Positions 38,959 through 52,227 of a DNA stretch of 64,000 nucleotides are shown piece after piece; positions within the stretch are counted from its first letter, which is position 1, and every line of letters begins with the position of its first letter. Origin of the DNA: Eucalyptus grandis (lineage: Eukaryota > Streptophyta > Magnoliopsida > Myrtales > Myrtaceae); NCBI RefSeq assembly GCF_016545825.1, contig NC_052617.1, positions 57,492,472 through 57,556,471 of the forward strand, given 5' to 3'. The position numbers and the translations under genes were made by a program. The notes beneath the pieces were generated by a model that was not told the DNA's origin, did no database searches, and was given only the letters and a program-made list of their open reading frames with translations.

Positions 38959-41900
38959 GGTTCAAGCTCCCTTTTTTGTTTTTGTTTAGGTTTGCATTTT
39001 GCAATTGGAGCTGCATTGTTCGCAATTGGTCTCTTGTCAGACAAGGGAGAGAGCCTGAGCCTGACACCGTCAAGTTCATCAACATATATATGACAATTTC
39101 TTCGTGTGGTTGTTCATTAATGTTTTGATGTCTTGATATACTAGGGACAACAATTCTGTGGAGTAGTCATTAATAGCTTGAAGATGTGCTTTGCACAAAC
39201 GGTTGTGTCAACTCTCAGCCTCACATTACAAGATGAGTTCAGGATATACTAGTTACCAGATTTTCTGAAATGCAGGTCGCAACTCTTCCACTCGACTCAA
39301 CCCTTCCTTGTCCGTGCCCTTCTTTTTCCTTTCCTAATTTGATTGTAGAACCTCCTGTGTATGATAGCTTTTGTGTAGCCTAATTGTGGGTTGAGATCGC
39401 TTTTTCTTTGTCCTGTTGTCTCTAGAAACTGACGAGTTGAGAGGTTGGCGGACCAGAGACAAGTATGCTCTTGCCCATGACTTTTTGCAAATAGTAGGGC
39501 TGTGGTGGATCTGAGTCATTTGAACTCGTCTAGATTGGTTACGGCTAGAATTCGACTAGTTTGATCGAGCTTGAAAATTCAAGCCCAAACTTGGATCGGG
39601 ACTGGATTGGTTCGACTCAATATGATTCGACTTGAATAATGAAAATGAAGTTTGAACTAATTAAATATTGGATTCCCTGAAGTAAACTGGAGTTTCTTGG
39701 CCTTACTGTTCAAGGAGAGTGTAAATGTGTAATGCCGTATCTTCAGTTTGTCAAAGTTAATGGTGTGCGTAAGGGTGAACTTTGTAATTATATTCAGCCC
39801 ACAATATTCCGAAGAGAAAAACATTGGATATTTGAAGCAGATGGTTTGAAGATCTGACCCAAGAAAAATCTACAAAAATTCTCTTCTCAGATAGGCTTAA
39901 TTGAACGGGTCTGAAAGGGATGGCCAGGTAGAAAAACATTAGGCTCAGCTGCTGGGCCTAGACATGGTAATAACAGCGCCCTTGAGCTCGACCCAGATTA
40001 ACTTGACCCCGCCACAAATAAGGTCCACTTTCGAACAGGGGAAAAGGCAAAGGGAAAATAGCATAAATGATTATTAAACTTTGGTTAAATGCGTTGTGTC
40101 GTCCTTAAATTTTTTATTTGGACTATGCGGGGCCTGAGCTATTAGTAAAATTTAATCTAATTCCTAAACCATATCAAGATGTTTTCATAGTCATTGTCAT
40201 TTTTTGTTAATTCAAGTTAATGGAATTTGTAATGTGACTTTCAATTAATGAAGTTTGAACGGTGGACAAAAAAAGAAGTTATATGTGGATATTAACTTCC
40301 AAAATAAGGATATAATAATCCACGTTATCAAATAATGATGATATGCTAATGCTCTAATTTCTTTTCCTATTTCTAAAATAGATGGATAAAAATAAGCATA
40401 AGTTGATTCATCATTTTAAAAATTGCAATCTTTTTAAGTAAATAGAATGACTACATTGCATATTAAGTAATAGCTCAAAAATTGCATTGAACAAATTAAA
40501 GATTTAAGAACAACATTTCATATTGACCCAAAATATAAAATCATTTGTGTCATTTTCTCGGCGGTGAATGGATGTTGCAAAGATAAAATATCAAAACCTT
40601 TGAGTATAATAATGCGAATTAATGGGGACTTGAAACGTTGGCCCCTTCGCAGGATGAGGCAAATTTGAGTAGCCAACGTGATCTAATCGGTATTTCAAAC
40701 CTCAGAGCATTTTGCCTTACATGACGTGACAAATCAATTAGATTGCTACACGAATTTTACATACAAATGAACATTAGCAAATTGAATTGATAAATTATCC
40801 ATCAAACGCAAATATTTATGGAAGAAAACAGAATACTTCAAAAGGACTCTATGACATGATAATGAATATTTCATAAATATATGATGCTAAAGGATTATAA
40901 AAAAAAATCCTACATCGAAAAATTAGTGTGGTATGAAATAATTAATATATTCGAGTTACTATATAACTCATTGTCTCATACTCTTGAGTACAAATGAGTT
41001 TAACTGATTATGTTAACGAACTTGGATTTGAACTCCTTCTAGACAAACTCCTTAGGTTAAGGTATTGGACATATACTTGTGTAGTATGCAGCAGTTAATA
41101 TAATTTAAATTGGACCTATAATTTATTGGCTTAAGTCCATAACTTGTTGACTTAGGTAGTTCCAATTGGATATTCATAACTTATTTGCTTAAGTGAATGT
41201 AATTCGATATAAGTCTAACTAAATATGTTGATAGACTAGGACCTCTTGGCGATCTCCCCAGTTGACTCTCCAAACACTTTTTTTGATAAATAAATCACAT
41301 TAAAAGATCAATAACAAGATGGATCAATAAAGAATTATACCTCATTTGCCCAATTGATGAGTATTACAATATTGATAAATGATTATTAAATAGATAAAGT
41401 ATACTTTAGAAAATTATCAGCAAAATTACACGTCATTTATTATGAAAAAACGGAAATCTGAAAATCAAGAAGAATAAATTTCATCTGATAAGAATAAATT
41501 GCACAATATTTACAAAGGAAAAGAATATATTTTAACTATTACATAATTTCCCGCATTTCATAAATATATATATGACTAAATGCATAGTTGTGAGGACTCT
41601 TATGATTATATGTGTGATTATGGATAGATTTAAATATTTAAATTTGAAACACGTTAAAAAGCACAAAGACAAAAATTAAGGGCCAATTAGTGTAAGTCTT
41701 TATATTATTCAGCTATGATTAAAATGAATTATCAAAGATAATTGCTTTTAATTCATATTTGATGAAAAAAATTTCTATCACTTGAGAATAAATATTGATA
41801 TCCATTATTTTATAGCAAGTTCTTAAATGAGCTTTTGAAGGAGTTCAATACTAAATGTATTTCAATAAATCTTGACAAAATTCACATTAATCTATCGGTA

Positions 41901-42658
41901 TTGTTTAACTAATATAACAACTATTCTAAGACATTGTAGCAGCGACAAATTCAAAGCATAGTTTGCGTCACACCTTAAAATATATCTTAATAATAATTAC
42001 TTGGAGCTTCTACATAATATTTCCTGCTCCTTTTGATTTAATATGAATTTTTTTCTCTAGAAATATAAAATACTGAATCTCCAATATTTGACCATCGTGA
42101 CATTAATATTTATATAACATGTTAAATATAGTAACATAAGTAAAAAAAATATTAATCAATTATACAACCAAGTTCACATTACTAAGTTTGGAATAAAATT
42201 CACTTCAAGTATAATAAATGCAAAACATATTAACGACCAACTGTTGGGAAAGAAATTGGAAAATAAATCAAGAGATTTCTAAGCATGCATTCTTGGGAAA
42301 GAAATATTGCTAATTTCTTACAAAATAAATATAAAAAAAAGAAAGGAATATTGCATATCTCCAAAAGATATCTAACAATTCTTTTTGTGATATATAACAA
42401 TCATGGTTATCTCATGGACGATGAAATGTCCATCTAACTCTTCCCAAAACAAAAAAAAAAAAAAAGAAAAAAAAAAAGAAACTGATTGTATGTAAATACT
42501 TATTTTGTTATGATTTTCTATTTGATGACAACATTTACAATAATACGACAAATCGTCGAAGTCATTGAGTTGTTTGTGATGTGTGAAACAGAAGTGTGCA
42601 AAACAGAGGAGCGGCAGAGGAGGGTGGGGGCTGAGTAGTACGAAATCCCGAATCACGT
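38959..42658. other. NUA 3' flank and AT-rich spacer
   Basis: The first few hundred bases downstream of the NUA stop codon probably hold the 3' UTR. From about 40000 to 42600 the sequence is very AT-rich, consistent with decayed non-coding repeats. A phrase near 40910 (CCTACATCGAAAAATTAG) resembles LTR sequences I have seen in other plants, but I could not find a second LTR. No gene is supported. Confidence 0.5.
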
Positions 42659-44230
42659 TCATCCGGAGGCGCAAGTGGAGGGTGCATAACCCAACACGCC
42701 TTGGACCAAGTTAAACTCCCAAACATGCTTCTGTTGTATGATGTTGCCAATCACTGAGACGCCGGGCCATGTCGCCGACAGGAACCCCAGACACTTCACC
42801 CCTGGAGCTGCGTCGATCACGTAGCTTCTCACGGGAGGCTCAAACCGAGCGCCATCACTGAAATGAAACGCCAGTCTCGGTACCCACGAGTCCTCGAACC
42901 TAGACCAGGGGTTTGTGCTGTTGTAGCAGTACTCCAGAGGCCCTCCTCCGTCCAACTTCGTCCTCTCGAGTCTCTTGGACAGTGCTTCTCCTAGAGCACC
43001 CACGACAGGCCTGTAAGCCAGCTCCGTTAGAATCGTCAGGCTTGTGCCAGAATCAATGATCGTCCCGCCGCCCCGATCGGCTGCCCATATTAGGGACGGA
43101 ATCTTTAGCAATTCTCCGTTGATGGAGATGCCCTCTACATTCACTGCATAGAAGGGGATGAGGCTGGCCAGATCAAGCTTGGTGTAATGCATACGTGAAA
43201 GCAACCCCGAATGGCTCGTGGCGCCCGCATATCCAAAAGTGAGGTAATTGGAGAGGTACTTGTGGCTCAGATGATCAACAAGGCAATAAGAGAAGGTTCC
43301 GCCGAACGTGTGAGAAGCCCTGGTGGCAAAGGAGTAGTTGCTGTACGCCAAGCCCAACACCCCGTCGGCTCCCTGGAAGCCCTGACCTTGGAGAGTCAGG
43401 GTACATCCAACCACCACATCTTCCACCTTGGTCGCTCTCCCCTTCTCATTTGTGATTTCCGCCGTGACTGTCTCTCGCGCAAAGATCCCCAGCGCGCCTG
43501 ACCCATCCGAGTATCTATTTCACCAAACACGGAAGGGTGTTACTTACTCTAATGGCCTAATGTTACTGCTTCTCGTAAGTAGTGAAGTGCACGTTTGTGT
43601 GCCTGTGCACATTTACTGTAATACAGTCATGGCAAGGAGAGAATCAAGGTACCTGTAATCATAGGAACAGGGTGTAGATGGGGTGGGGCACCGAGCAAGC
43701 GAGAAGAGATCCATGAAGTCAATCTTACAAGTGCGAGACGAGCAAGGAACAGTTTTGAAGGTTGAGGATCGAGTTGACTGAAATCCTCTTCTCCGGCCGT
43801 GGCGCTTGCAGTTCATCCAGGTCAATTCGCTTCCCGTATCTGCAATCAGCAACATCTTCTGAGGGGGTGTCCCGACATTCACTTCCACGAAGTACTGGCC
43901 TGTTCCATAGTCCCGACCGGAGGAAATGGGCATCCCTATGGAGATGTCGCTGCAATTGGTTCGGCGTCTTGGCTTTTCCCATACCTTCCTCCTCGTGCTC
44001 TGGTGGTGCTTACTGAACATGATACCCCGACGGAGAATGTCGCTATGAACAAGCTCCCTGATGCGCTTCATCTGATCATAATTAGACTTCGGAGCATATG
44101 CTTGCGAATGTATTAATTTCAATCGCACGTTCCCACCGGCAGGGGAAGCGTAGCTAGAAAATGACTTATCATCGGTCTGGATCATCAACAGGAGTAAAAC
44201 GTAGGTGATGGGCAGCATTAGTTTGTTCAT
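42659..44230 (-). CDS. Secreted A1B aspartic protease, NANA-like
   Basis: Two exons on the minus strand (44230-43653 and 43514-42659, with a 138-bp GT-AG intron) encode 477 residues. The start at 44230 is preferred because MNKLMLPITYVLLLLMIQ then forms a signal peptide; an in-frame ATG at 44263 would add 11 residues in front. A basic pro-region follows. The two catalytic motifs of pepsin-like enzymes are intact: DTGSEL with Asp131 and DSGTSL with Asp347. GADGVLGLAYS, FSYCLVD and SVIGNI are typical of the plant A1B group, and many cysteines follow the first catalytic Asp. The closest family I recognise is the NANA/CND41-like group, so the enzyme is expected to enter the secretory pathway or the plastid. 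The substrate cannot be read from the sequence. A TATTTATA motif (minus strand, about 44284-44291) lies some 55 bp upstream. Confidence 0.93.
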
Positions 44231-46243
44231 GATTGCTTGATCATGAATGTTCCAATGGAACAACTACTGCAAGAGAGGGAGGCTATAAATAAATAAGCCA
44301 AAAAAGAAGCAGGACTAGGCAAGTAGAAGCAGCAGCATAGTTCGTAGACGGGCGAAGGAGCTATCCTGGAAACCAACAACAAACAAGGAGTATAAAATGA
44401 AAAATCTTTACTTTGAAGCAACAGAAAGCGGACTCCCTAAAGCTTCACAAGACGAGAGACGTTTCTTCTTTCTTCTGCTTCTTAAATAGCTAAGAGATCC
44501 ACGTTACTTGCTGGACCAATCAAATGGCCAGACGTTGCTGCTTGGACCCTCCTTGATTAGGGATTTTCTTCCCTTTCTTTTTTTTTAAAACGTAAAATGG
44601 GGTTGCATGATTGATTGTGGACCCCATCTCCTGTTGGAGATTAATATATTCTTTTGGGTGTGTTTTTCCTCTGTAGATTGTGTTAATTAAGATAAGTGAA
44701 TGGAGGGAATGGGATGAGACCTCTGGCCACCCCCTCTCTATGATTAGGCTTTCGGTCCTCCTGACCTCGCGGGAACTACGCTTTTGTCAGCATTCTGCGT
44801 AAAGGAAGAGGAAGAGAGGTGAATTTCCACGAGAGAAGAGAAGTTGAATCTAATTAAACAATTCAATTCATAAATTCAATGGCAATGAAATCATCCGGAC
44901 GACTGTGCTGGCGAAGCAGGGCGGCGGCCGAGAAGTTGGGGTGCAGGCTGTTTTCGGCGGGTTGACTTTGGCCGGCCGCACTCCAGCTGTCCATGGGGGA
45001 GGTGCATGTGCGCTCTCCCCTGTCCATCGAGAAGAACCTCTTGGATCCAGAGTCAAAACACCCGAGGAGAAGAAATGTGGCCTTCGGCATTTTCACTTTT
45101 TTTAAAGATATAATCACGTTAGCGTTTCCTAAACTTTTATCCATTTTTTATTATATCCTCAATATTTTCTTTCTTTAATCCTCTTGGGTCACTCTTCTTT
45201 TTGTTTTTTCAATTCGGTCCTCCTTTTTAACATCAAAAATGGAGGTTGCCGTTGCTGGTGTGGCCAAAACATTCCATTATGTCGTTGATACGTCCCTTAT
45301 CTGATATTGGATATTCATGTCAGGAGTTCATAATTTTTGTGAAAATTCTCAATAAATGACGATAGCATAGACCACTCCTATGGTATCTTACAACGTTACG
45401 GTATGTCATAATTAAGTACAAATCATCATAAACATGTCATAAGTCGTTATAACGCTCCAGCTTATTCGAGTGTACAAGAGTCACGGAAATTGATACGATA
45501 GAAAATGACTATGTATTTCTTAATAAATTTTCTTGAAGCATCGTCAACATTAGCGGTGGGAGTAGCCAGATTGCTTTCGAAGGGGTGTCGGTAGGGCCGT
45601 GCATTCTCCTCCTGCCAGCTTTGCGCGAGGGAAAAGGAGCGGGAGCTGCGAAGGAGAGGAGAAGAACGGGGGGATTAAAGAACGACATTCTTCCAACATA
45701 GGGATGTGGGGAGTAGCTAAGCCCCGGGTGGCGGGGAGAGATATCAATCTGTAAACGAAAGAGACGGTCCTCCGTATAATCCGTGTATCCCTCTGTCCTC
45801 CGCATCGCATGGATAGAGTTTTTCAATTACATTCATCGTCGTTTCCTCACCTCATTACTAAAAATAATGACAAATATAACAAGCTGGTGGGAGAGTCAAA
45901 AGCGATTTTACCATTTTCATTTAGGATAATTTAATCACCGCGTCGTCCTCCCAACTTGAGCCACCCAGCTAAGCCATGTTGAAGCAGGGGAGTTGGTAGC
46001 ACCAATCGCGCCGTGCGACGTGCACATTACCATGCCTCCTTCCCCCATTTTCTCTTCACTCAAATTTCTCCCCTCTGACCCGGTTACATCATGGCATTCG
46101 TAATCCCCACGTTGGTTTGACCTAAAGGTGCATCCATCCACGCAAGCATTGGGTACAGATCATAAAAATTATTTAAAAATGTAAAATTAAAAAAAAATTA
46201 TTCACGTTAGTGCTAATCGGCATTCATGTCATTGATTATTAAC
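44231..46243. other. Protease 5' flank and spacer
   Basis: The first 250 bp hold the protease promoter. A GC-richer island at 44880-45070 has open frames on both strands (for example 44863-45144 minus) that match no family I know. The remainder is mixed spacer with a T-rich stretch at 45090-45240. Confidence 0.45.
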
Positions 46244-48560
46244 CAAAATTGGCCAAGAAGACTACTGTTGGTAAATTGTCAAAAGATTTAAGATTGAATT
46301 GGCCAAAATTGAAGGGTTTAACATCTTTACAAATAAGTTTATGACTTTTTTTTTAGTAATTTTCCCATATATCCCTTGATTAACTTACTCAATTGACCTA
46401 TCTCGTGTCGAACCTTACATTTTGTCATTTGATGTATGATAAATATGTCCTTAGGAAATCATCCATCCTATTAATGCTCTCACTTGAGCACGCTTAACAT
46501 TACAATTCCAATGCTAAATATTTTTAGTACCTCAAAAAGCACATCTAAATGTTGGAATGAGGACTATTATTATAAGATAATTCCTCTAGAAGTAAGTGTT
46601 CCGCCAAAGTAAAACCTGCAGGATCTCCACACATCCTTAACGTTTGAATTATTTTTATCGACTGTTCATATATCTGTGAGTGAAATTTTATTGTAGTTGC
46701 ATTTGATGCCCAGCCCTTGTTGTAATCTTCTCCAATAATTTGACACACATCTAGGATATCTATAAAAAGACGATAGTCACCGGAATTCCACGAAGCTTCC
46801 TATCTCATTCACATTTTGATCTCTAGTGAAAAGCAAAATTGATAAGACAAAAACTCTTAGTCAATCAATCAACATCCGCCCATATAACATTCTTACCACT
46901 TAGTGCACTTGGTAGACCGATCATAAATTTCATGGTATTATGTTCTCTTTTCCATTTAGGTATTTCAAGAGGCTACAACTGCCTACCTTTTTATGCTCAA
47001 TGTTTATTGGTTGGCAAAGCATACACTAATCAACAAATTTTACAATATCACATTGCTTGACAATGCCAGGGGATATAAAAATGCCGTCTCATATCGCTTG
47101 ACAACGAGTCCACGTGCTTTTCACATTCATATGGTCTCTCTTTACCTAATAACTTAAACTTTTAGGTTAGATTTTCTAATATGGTATTAGAGCTAATGAT
47201 CTTTCTTTCATGTATGTGTGTCCATTCCCCATCAATCAAATTCCAAGTACTGCTCCTAATTTGGGTTGCTCGTAAGAGAAGGTGTTTGAATATTGTTCCG
47301 CATCACTTGATGTCAGCTCCTATATACCCTTTATAAACATATGATATTTCTCTACTTATCAGCTTAAATTTTTCGGTTGGTTGCATCATCAAGTGATAAT
47401 ATTCATCAATTGTTGGCCAATTTTGGCTAGGAGGACTATTGTTGGCAAATTGTCAAAAGATTTATAATTGAATTGGCCAAATTGAAAGATTCAGCATCCT
47501 TACAAATAGGTTCATGTCTTTTTTTTATAATTTTTCCATACACTCCCCGATTAACACACTTGAGGCGTTGTCCGGTTTGACCCATCTCTTACCGAATCTT
47601 ATGGTTTTGTCATTTGATGCATAAGTCGACACTTTCCTAAGAGGTCATCCATCCTAATAGTGCTCTCACTTGAGCATGCTTAATAGTTTAAGCTATTAGG
47701 TGAAGGGAGACTATATTAATGCGAAGAGTGCACGGACTTGTTGTCAAGAGATGCTAGACAACATTTTCATATTCTCTTGCATTGTCAAGCAATTTGGAAT
47801 AATATTTCAACAGATTGATTAATATAAAGAATGATATTGTAAAATGTCAATTAGTATATGGTTTAAAAACCAATAAACATTAAAAATAAAAATAAAAGGT
47901 GGGCAGTTGCAACCTCTTGAGATACCTAAATAGAAATGAGAGCACAATACCATGAATTTTATGATCGGTTTACCAAGTGCACTAAGTGGTAAGAATGTTA
48001 TATGTATGGTTGTTGATTAATTGGCCAAATCTGCACAGTTTTTGTTTCATCAATTTCACTTTTCACTAGAGATATGGCAAAACAATATGTGAATGAGATA
48101 GTGGAGTTCTACGAAGTTCCAGTATCGTCTTTTTATAGATATTTTTAGATGTGTGTCAAATTATTTGAGAAGTTTACAATAAGGGTTGGGCATCAAATGC
48201 AACTACAATAAAATTTCACTCGCAGACAGGTGAACAACCCATAAAAATAATTCAAACGTTAAGGATGTGTGGAGATTCTACAGGTTTTACTTTGGCAGCT
48301 CTTGGATGAACACTTACTTCTATAGGAATTATATTATAATAATAGTCCTCACTCCGACGTTGTATCTGAGCCAATGATTTTTCTTTCGCATAAATGTGTC
48401 TATTCCCGTCACCGCTCCTAATTCGGCTTGCACATGAGAGAATGTGTTTGAATATTGTATCACATCGCTTGATAATGGGTCCATTTACTCTTCATAAATA
48501 TGTGATCTTCCTCCACCTATCAGCTTAAATTTTCGTTAATTGCATTATCAAGCGATGTAT
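46244..48560. repeat. Nested repeat cluster with 0.5-kb inverted arms and LTR-like pieces
   Basis: Left arm 46549-47067 is the reverse complement of right arm 47779-48361, with substitutions and indels. Shared landmarks are CCACTTAGTGCACTTGG on the left and CCAAGTGCACTAAGTGG on the right. A direct repeat of about 260 bp joins 46244-46500 and 47413-47690 (landmark GCTCTCACTTGAGCA). A second direct repeat joins 47185-47400 and 48363-48560 (landmark GTGTTTGAATATTGT). At 47183 the motif TGGTATTAGAGC is one base from a standard tRNA-Met primer-binding site, so part of this is probably a degenerate TRIM or LTR element. It carries no supported gene. Confidence 0.7.
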
Positions 48561-49278
48561 GATAATATTTCAATATCTCATCTCACGTGCCAATTGAATT
48601 AAGAGCGACATGTGAAATTGGACTTGGAGGGTGGATGCACATATGTGAAAAGATGACACTGAATCAAATATCATGTTGGAAGCTTAAACTGATAGGTGGC
48701 CCCATCAACATTTACATCCATGCTATGAAGGTCTCAATGAGCTGGATTAATTTCGTTTGTAGCACTTGGTAAAGATTCCAAGTCCTTGTTCATCTAATTA
48801 AAGCAATTTCATACATTGTAAATTGAGTTGTTGGATCATAAGAGTTGTTCAGTTGCGAAATCATTCTATAATGAAATTTTAGGGTGTTGTGAAGTGGTGG
48901 GAATATATGGAAATCGATTTGGAGTAATGGTGATTGGAGTGATTTTATTTTATTTTTTCTTACAGTAAGCTCGCTAGAACAAGTGTACGGTACAGATATA
49001 TATATATATGATGCGACCAAAGTCGGCGCGTGAGCTGCCTTGATACGACATACAACAATTAATGTTCTGCTATGACTGAGCTTTTGATTCGCATGTGAGT
49101 CATTTTGTCACGGAATAAACTTAGTTAAGTGAATCCTACTTAAGATAGATATCTACTTGATTTTGATATTCGCTTTTCACTCAATTAAAAGGACTTCAAG
49201 TTCATCGATTTGAGATAGCTCTCTCATCATTTGGTTTTGCGTTCTAAAATTAATGGTATTCGTGTCTTCGGATTATAA
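48561..49278. other. Spacer
   Basis: AT-rich sequence with a short (TA)n run near 49003-49015. I see no gene or definable element. Confidence 0.5.
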
Positions 49279-49936
49279 ATAACATGAATACCATAACTTT
49301 TGTACGACGCTTAACATTTTTTTTTTTTTTTTGTTTATTTGAGTACCACAAATTTGAAAAATTGATTACTTAAGTACCATTGGTGATTTGCCTCATTGGA
49401 TAATCCGATGTGAACATCGGTCGTCTTACATGGCTTTATCAATGTTAATGTGGATAATATTTTAATATTTTTAATTATTATTTTTTGAATTTGTATTTTT
49501 ATTTTCCTTTATTTTCCCTTTTTTTTTTTTTTTTTTAAGGGTCGGCAAGGCCACAAACGCCCTCACTAGATTTGGGCAAGGGGCCTTGCTAGCAGTCGAT
49601 GGCGAGGGTTGCCTTGCTTAGATTTGGCTGCAAAGGCCTTAGACAAGGGCATCACTACCTCATCGGTCACAGGCGAGACTGTGATGGCTGTTGTGCCCAG
49701 GGCCTTTGTGGCCAAAGGCGAGGCGATCCTCCCCCAGTTTGGGTGAGGGTTCCATGGCCGGTGAAGGTCACTTGTGACCCTCACTGACTTAAAAAAAATG
49801 AAAAAAAAAAACAAAAGAAAAACCAAAAAAAAATAGAAAATAAAAATAAAGAAAAAAATCCATTTAGGATGAAAGTTAAAAAAAAAAAAAAATAAAAAAC
49901 GACACTCGTATGAAAGTTATGACACTTTTGCTATTT
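49279..49936. mobile_element. TIR element with poly-T/poly-A arms and GC-rich core
   Basis: About 45 bp at the left (ATACCATAACTTTTGTACGA, 49288 onward) matches the reverse complement of the right end (GTGTCATAACTTTCATACGA, ending about 49925), with some mismatches. Inside come a T tract on the left and A tracts on the right. The core (49540-49790) is GC-rich with GGCGAGG and CCTTGC motifs. The architecture resembles the element in NUA intron 45. No target-site duplication could be defined. Confidence 0.6.
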
Positions 49937-52227
49937 TTCTTCCCAGATCTTCCATGATTTTGTAAACTCCATATCTTGAAAAACATAGGAATTAGATATG
50001 TTATGAGAGAGACATCACATGATTTGATAAAAATGGTGTTGATGACATGTCTGTGAGTATCAGAATGAGACTCCCTTCGATAGGTGTGTGATTTGGGGAA
50101 GAACAATGTGAAAGCTAGTGGGCCTATCATAAATAGGCTCAATGAGAGCCAGGAGTGATTCTCGATGTGAGATGTTCGGACAAGGAATGATTCTTGGCGC
50201 GCTTTTAGGATAACAAGTAGGACAAGAATGAATTAAATTACGCACTGAACAAGGGGAGAGCATTTCTTAATAATATATGTAAAAGTGAAATTAGCTTCAA
50301 CATACTGATAACATTAGCATTGAAACGGTAATCTACCAAATAAGTGATCTCTTAGGAAATTATTTACTTGTACACCAAAGAACAAAAGAGTAAGGCTCGA
50401 TGTAAAACGGGTAAAAATAGATAATATCTCAAGTGAGTTAATTCACATGTGTCACTAGTTTTGTAAGAAACTCGTTGAATATACAGCCGGTGGAACATCA
50501 TAGACTCGTCCCTTTTCATGTCAAGTAACCACTGGAGCAGATACATGTCCTACTCTGAAGATAGACTGTATAACCAAGCGCGTAAAACAAACGTTTCACT
50601 GGCCGTGTCTTGTATAATTTCCTTATTAACAATGATATCAGATATTTCCTTGAAGCAGTGGTCACTTAGAGCACAATCAAGGTATGACATTATCCCCAAC
50701 CCAGCTAATGAACAGATGAGGAAATATCACTCTTCAGGTAAAAACAATTACTCAGAACACATGCCTTTAGATAATTGTATCTGGATGTTCTGTCAACTAG
50801 CTAATCCCAAACAACAGTTACCACAAAAGAAAATCCCAATAACAAATCCGAGGAACTGGAAGTACAAAGTTAAGCCGCACCTATTTCCCCTTTCGGTGGT
50901 TGAACCATCCACAACATCACCTGATATTAACAATCTAGCAATCCACTGAACAGCATTCTACCAGCTATCCTCCACGAAACTAGCGTATCATTTCTGAAAT
51001 GCATATGCTCTCAAGTATACATTTTCTCAGATTCACCTCCAATTGCAACTATCGAGGCACGGCTATATCAGCTCCCATCAACTTCCACCTGTATCAGTAT
51101 CTTATAATATTTATCACCTCTGTATATTGTTCTTCATCTCATTCAACTCTTTCTTGGGTTGAGGGACGAAATTGTTTACAAACACAAATATCCCAAAACA
51201 CAAGTGCTGGTGAAGGAGCAAGGAAGGAGAAAATAAAGAGTAACAGTTCTTCAATATTTCTATTTCATTTGCTAGGGGACCCATTTCCAATTCGGAGAGT
51301 GAGAGAAGAAAGATTATAGCTTATTCAATGGAATGGAACAATTCAGCACTCAATCATTATAGTTCGGATTCCCCAAGGTAGATAGTCAGAAAGATGTGCC
51401 CTGAAATGAGCTTTGAACGGTAAAATTATAACTATTAGAAAGTTCCTTTTGTTGTCCTTCCTTTTTAATCTTTAGAAGTGAGGGGAGTCGAGGAAAGGTG
51501 TGCTCATTTTACTCGTTACAACCCCTCTTAAGTGGCTAGAAAGGTAACATGCTTTGTTTAGGATTAACTCAAAAATAATCTGATGCTCGAGAGAGCAACT
51601 TCTTTGTCTCCTTGATAGATTTACCTGTTACAACCCCTCTTAACTGGCTAGAAAGGTAACATGCTTTGGTTAGGATGGAGCTAAAAGAAATCCGGTGCTT
51701 GAGCTAGCAACTTCTTTGTCTCCTTGATAGATTTAATTGAGCAGGATATAGCTATGTGGTTAAATTCAGTCTGCCCAGATTGTATTTTCTATTAATTCCT
51801 AGCCCCAACAATTCCTATTGCTTCACCTGATAGTATCAATACAAAAGAGAGGGACAGGCCTAATCCTGAACCAAGCAGTATCCACGTGAATTAAGTTTTT
51901 TTTTCTCGTCACCTGAAAAGGTCTCATTCTCAATGGATTACAGAGATGATTGAATGCAGCACAAGACAGTCACGATCATAAACAATAAAGAGATATATGT
52001 CAATAAGTGAAAGGGGTGAAAAATTAAGTAAAGCATAGAGGGCTTAAAAATAAACCCTCAATTCAAATTCCTTGTCCATGGGCATACAGCACAATACATC
52101 AGTAAGTCTTAACAAATTCGACACAAGACTGACCTCTTATTCTATTCCTGAGTATTCTGATTTTTGTTCATGCATTCCAATGGCATGTCAGTTGCGAATT
52201 CGCCCACACAATCAGAAGATGGTGGTT
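49937..52227. other. Spacer downstream of the nitrobindin gene
   Basis: The last part may include the nitrobindin 3' UTR (minus strand). A 143-codon plus-strand frame at 50518-50949 has no recognisable similarity and no gene-like context. A tandem duplication at 51515-51738 is listed separately. Confidence 0.45.
51515..51738. repeat. Two-copy 112-bp tandem duplication
   Basis: The unit starting GTTACAACCCCTCTTAAGTG at 51515 recurs from 51627 (GTTACAACCCCTCTTAACTG). Both copies end with TTTGTCTCCTTGATAGATTTA, with scattered differences between them. Confidence 0.88.

Noticed and set aside
38310..39044. 244-codon minus-strand open frame opposite the NUA last exon
   Set aside because: It is the antisense shadow of an acidic, codon-biased coding exon; the plus-strand frame joins to 47 upstream exons of a known protein.
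44863..45144. 93-codon minus-strand open frame in a GC-richer island
   Set aside because: I thought of a small secreted peptide, but there is no signal peptide or known peptide motif, and the first 18 codons fall in T-rich repeat sequence.
46545..46748. 67-codon minus-strand frame (KGWASNATTIKFHSQ region)
   Set aside because: It lies within the left arm of an inverted repeat, and the matching right arm (48140-48361) is interrupted by a stop, so it is repeat material.
50518..50949. 143-codon plus-strand open frame
   Set aside because: It has no recognisable domain, intron context or promoter, and lies in repeat-rich spacer; an untested lncRNA or chance frame is more likely.
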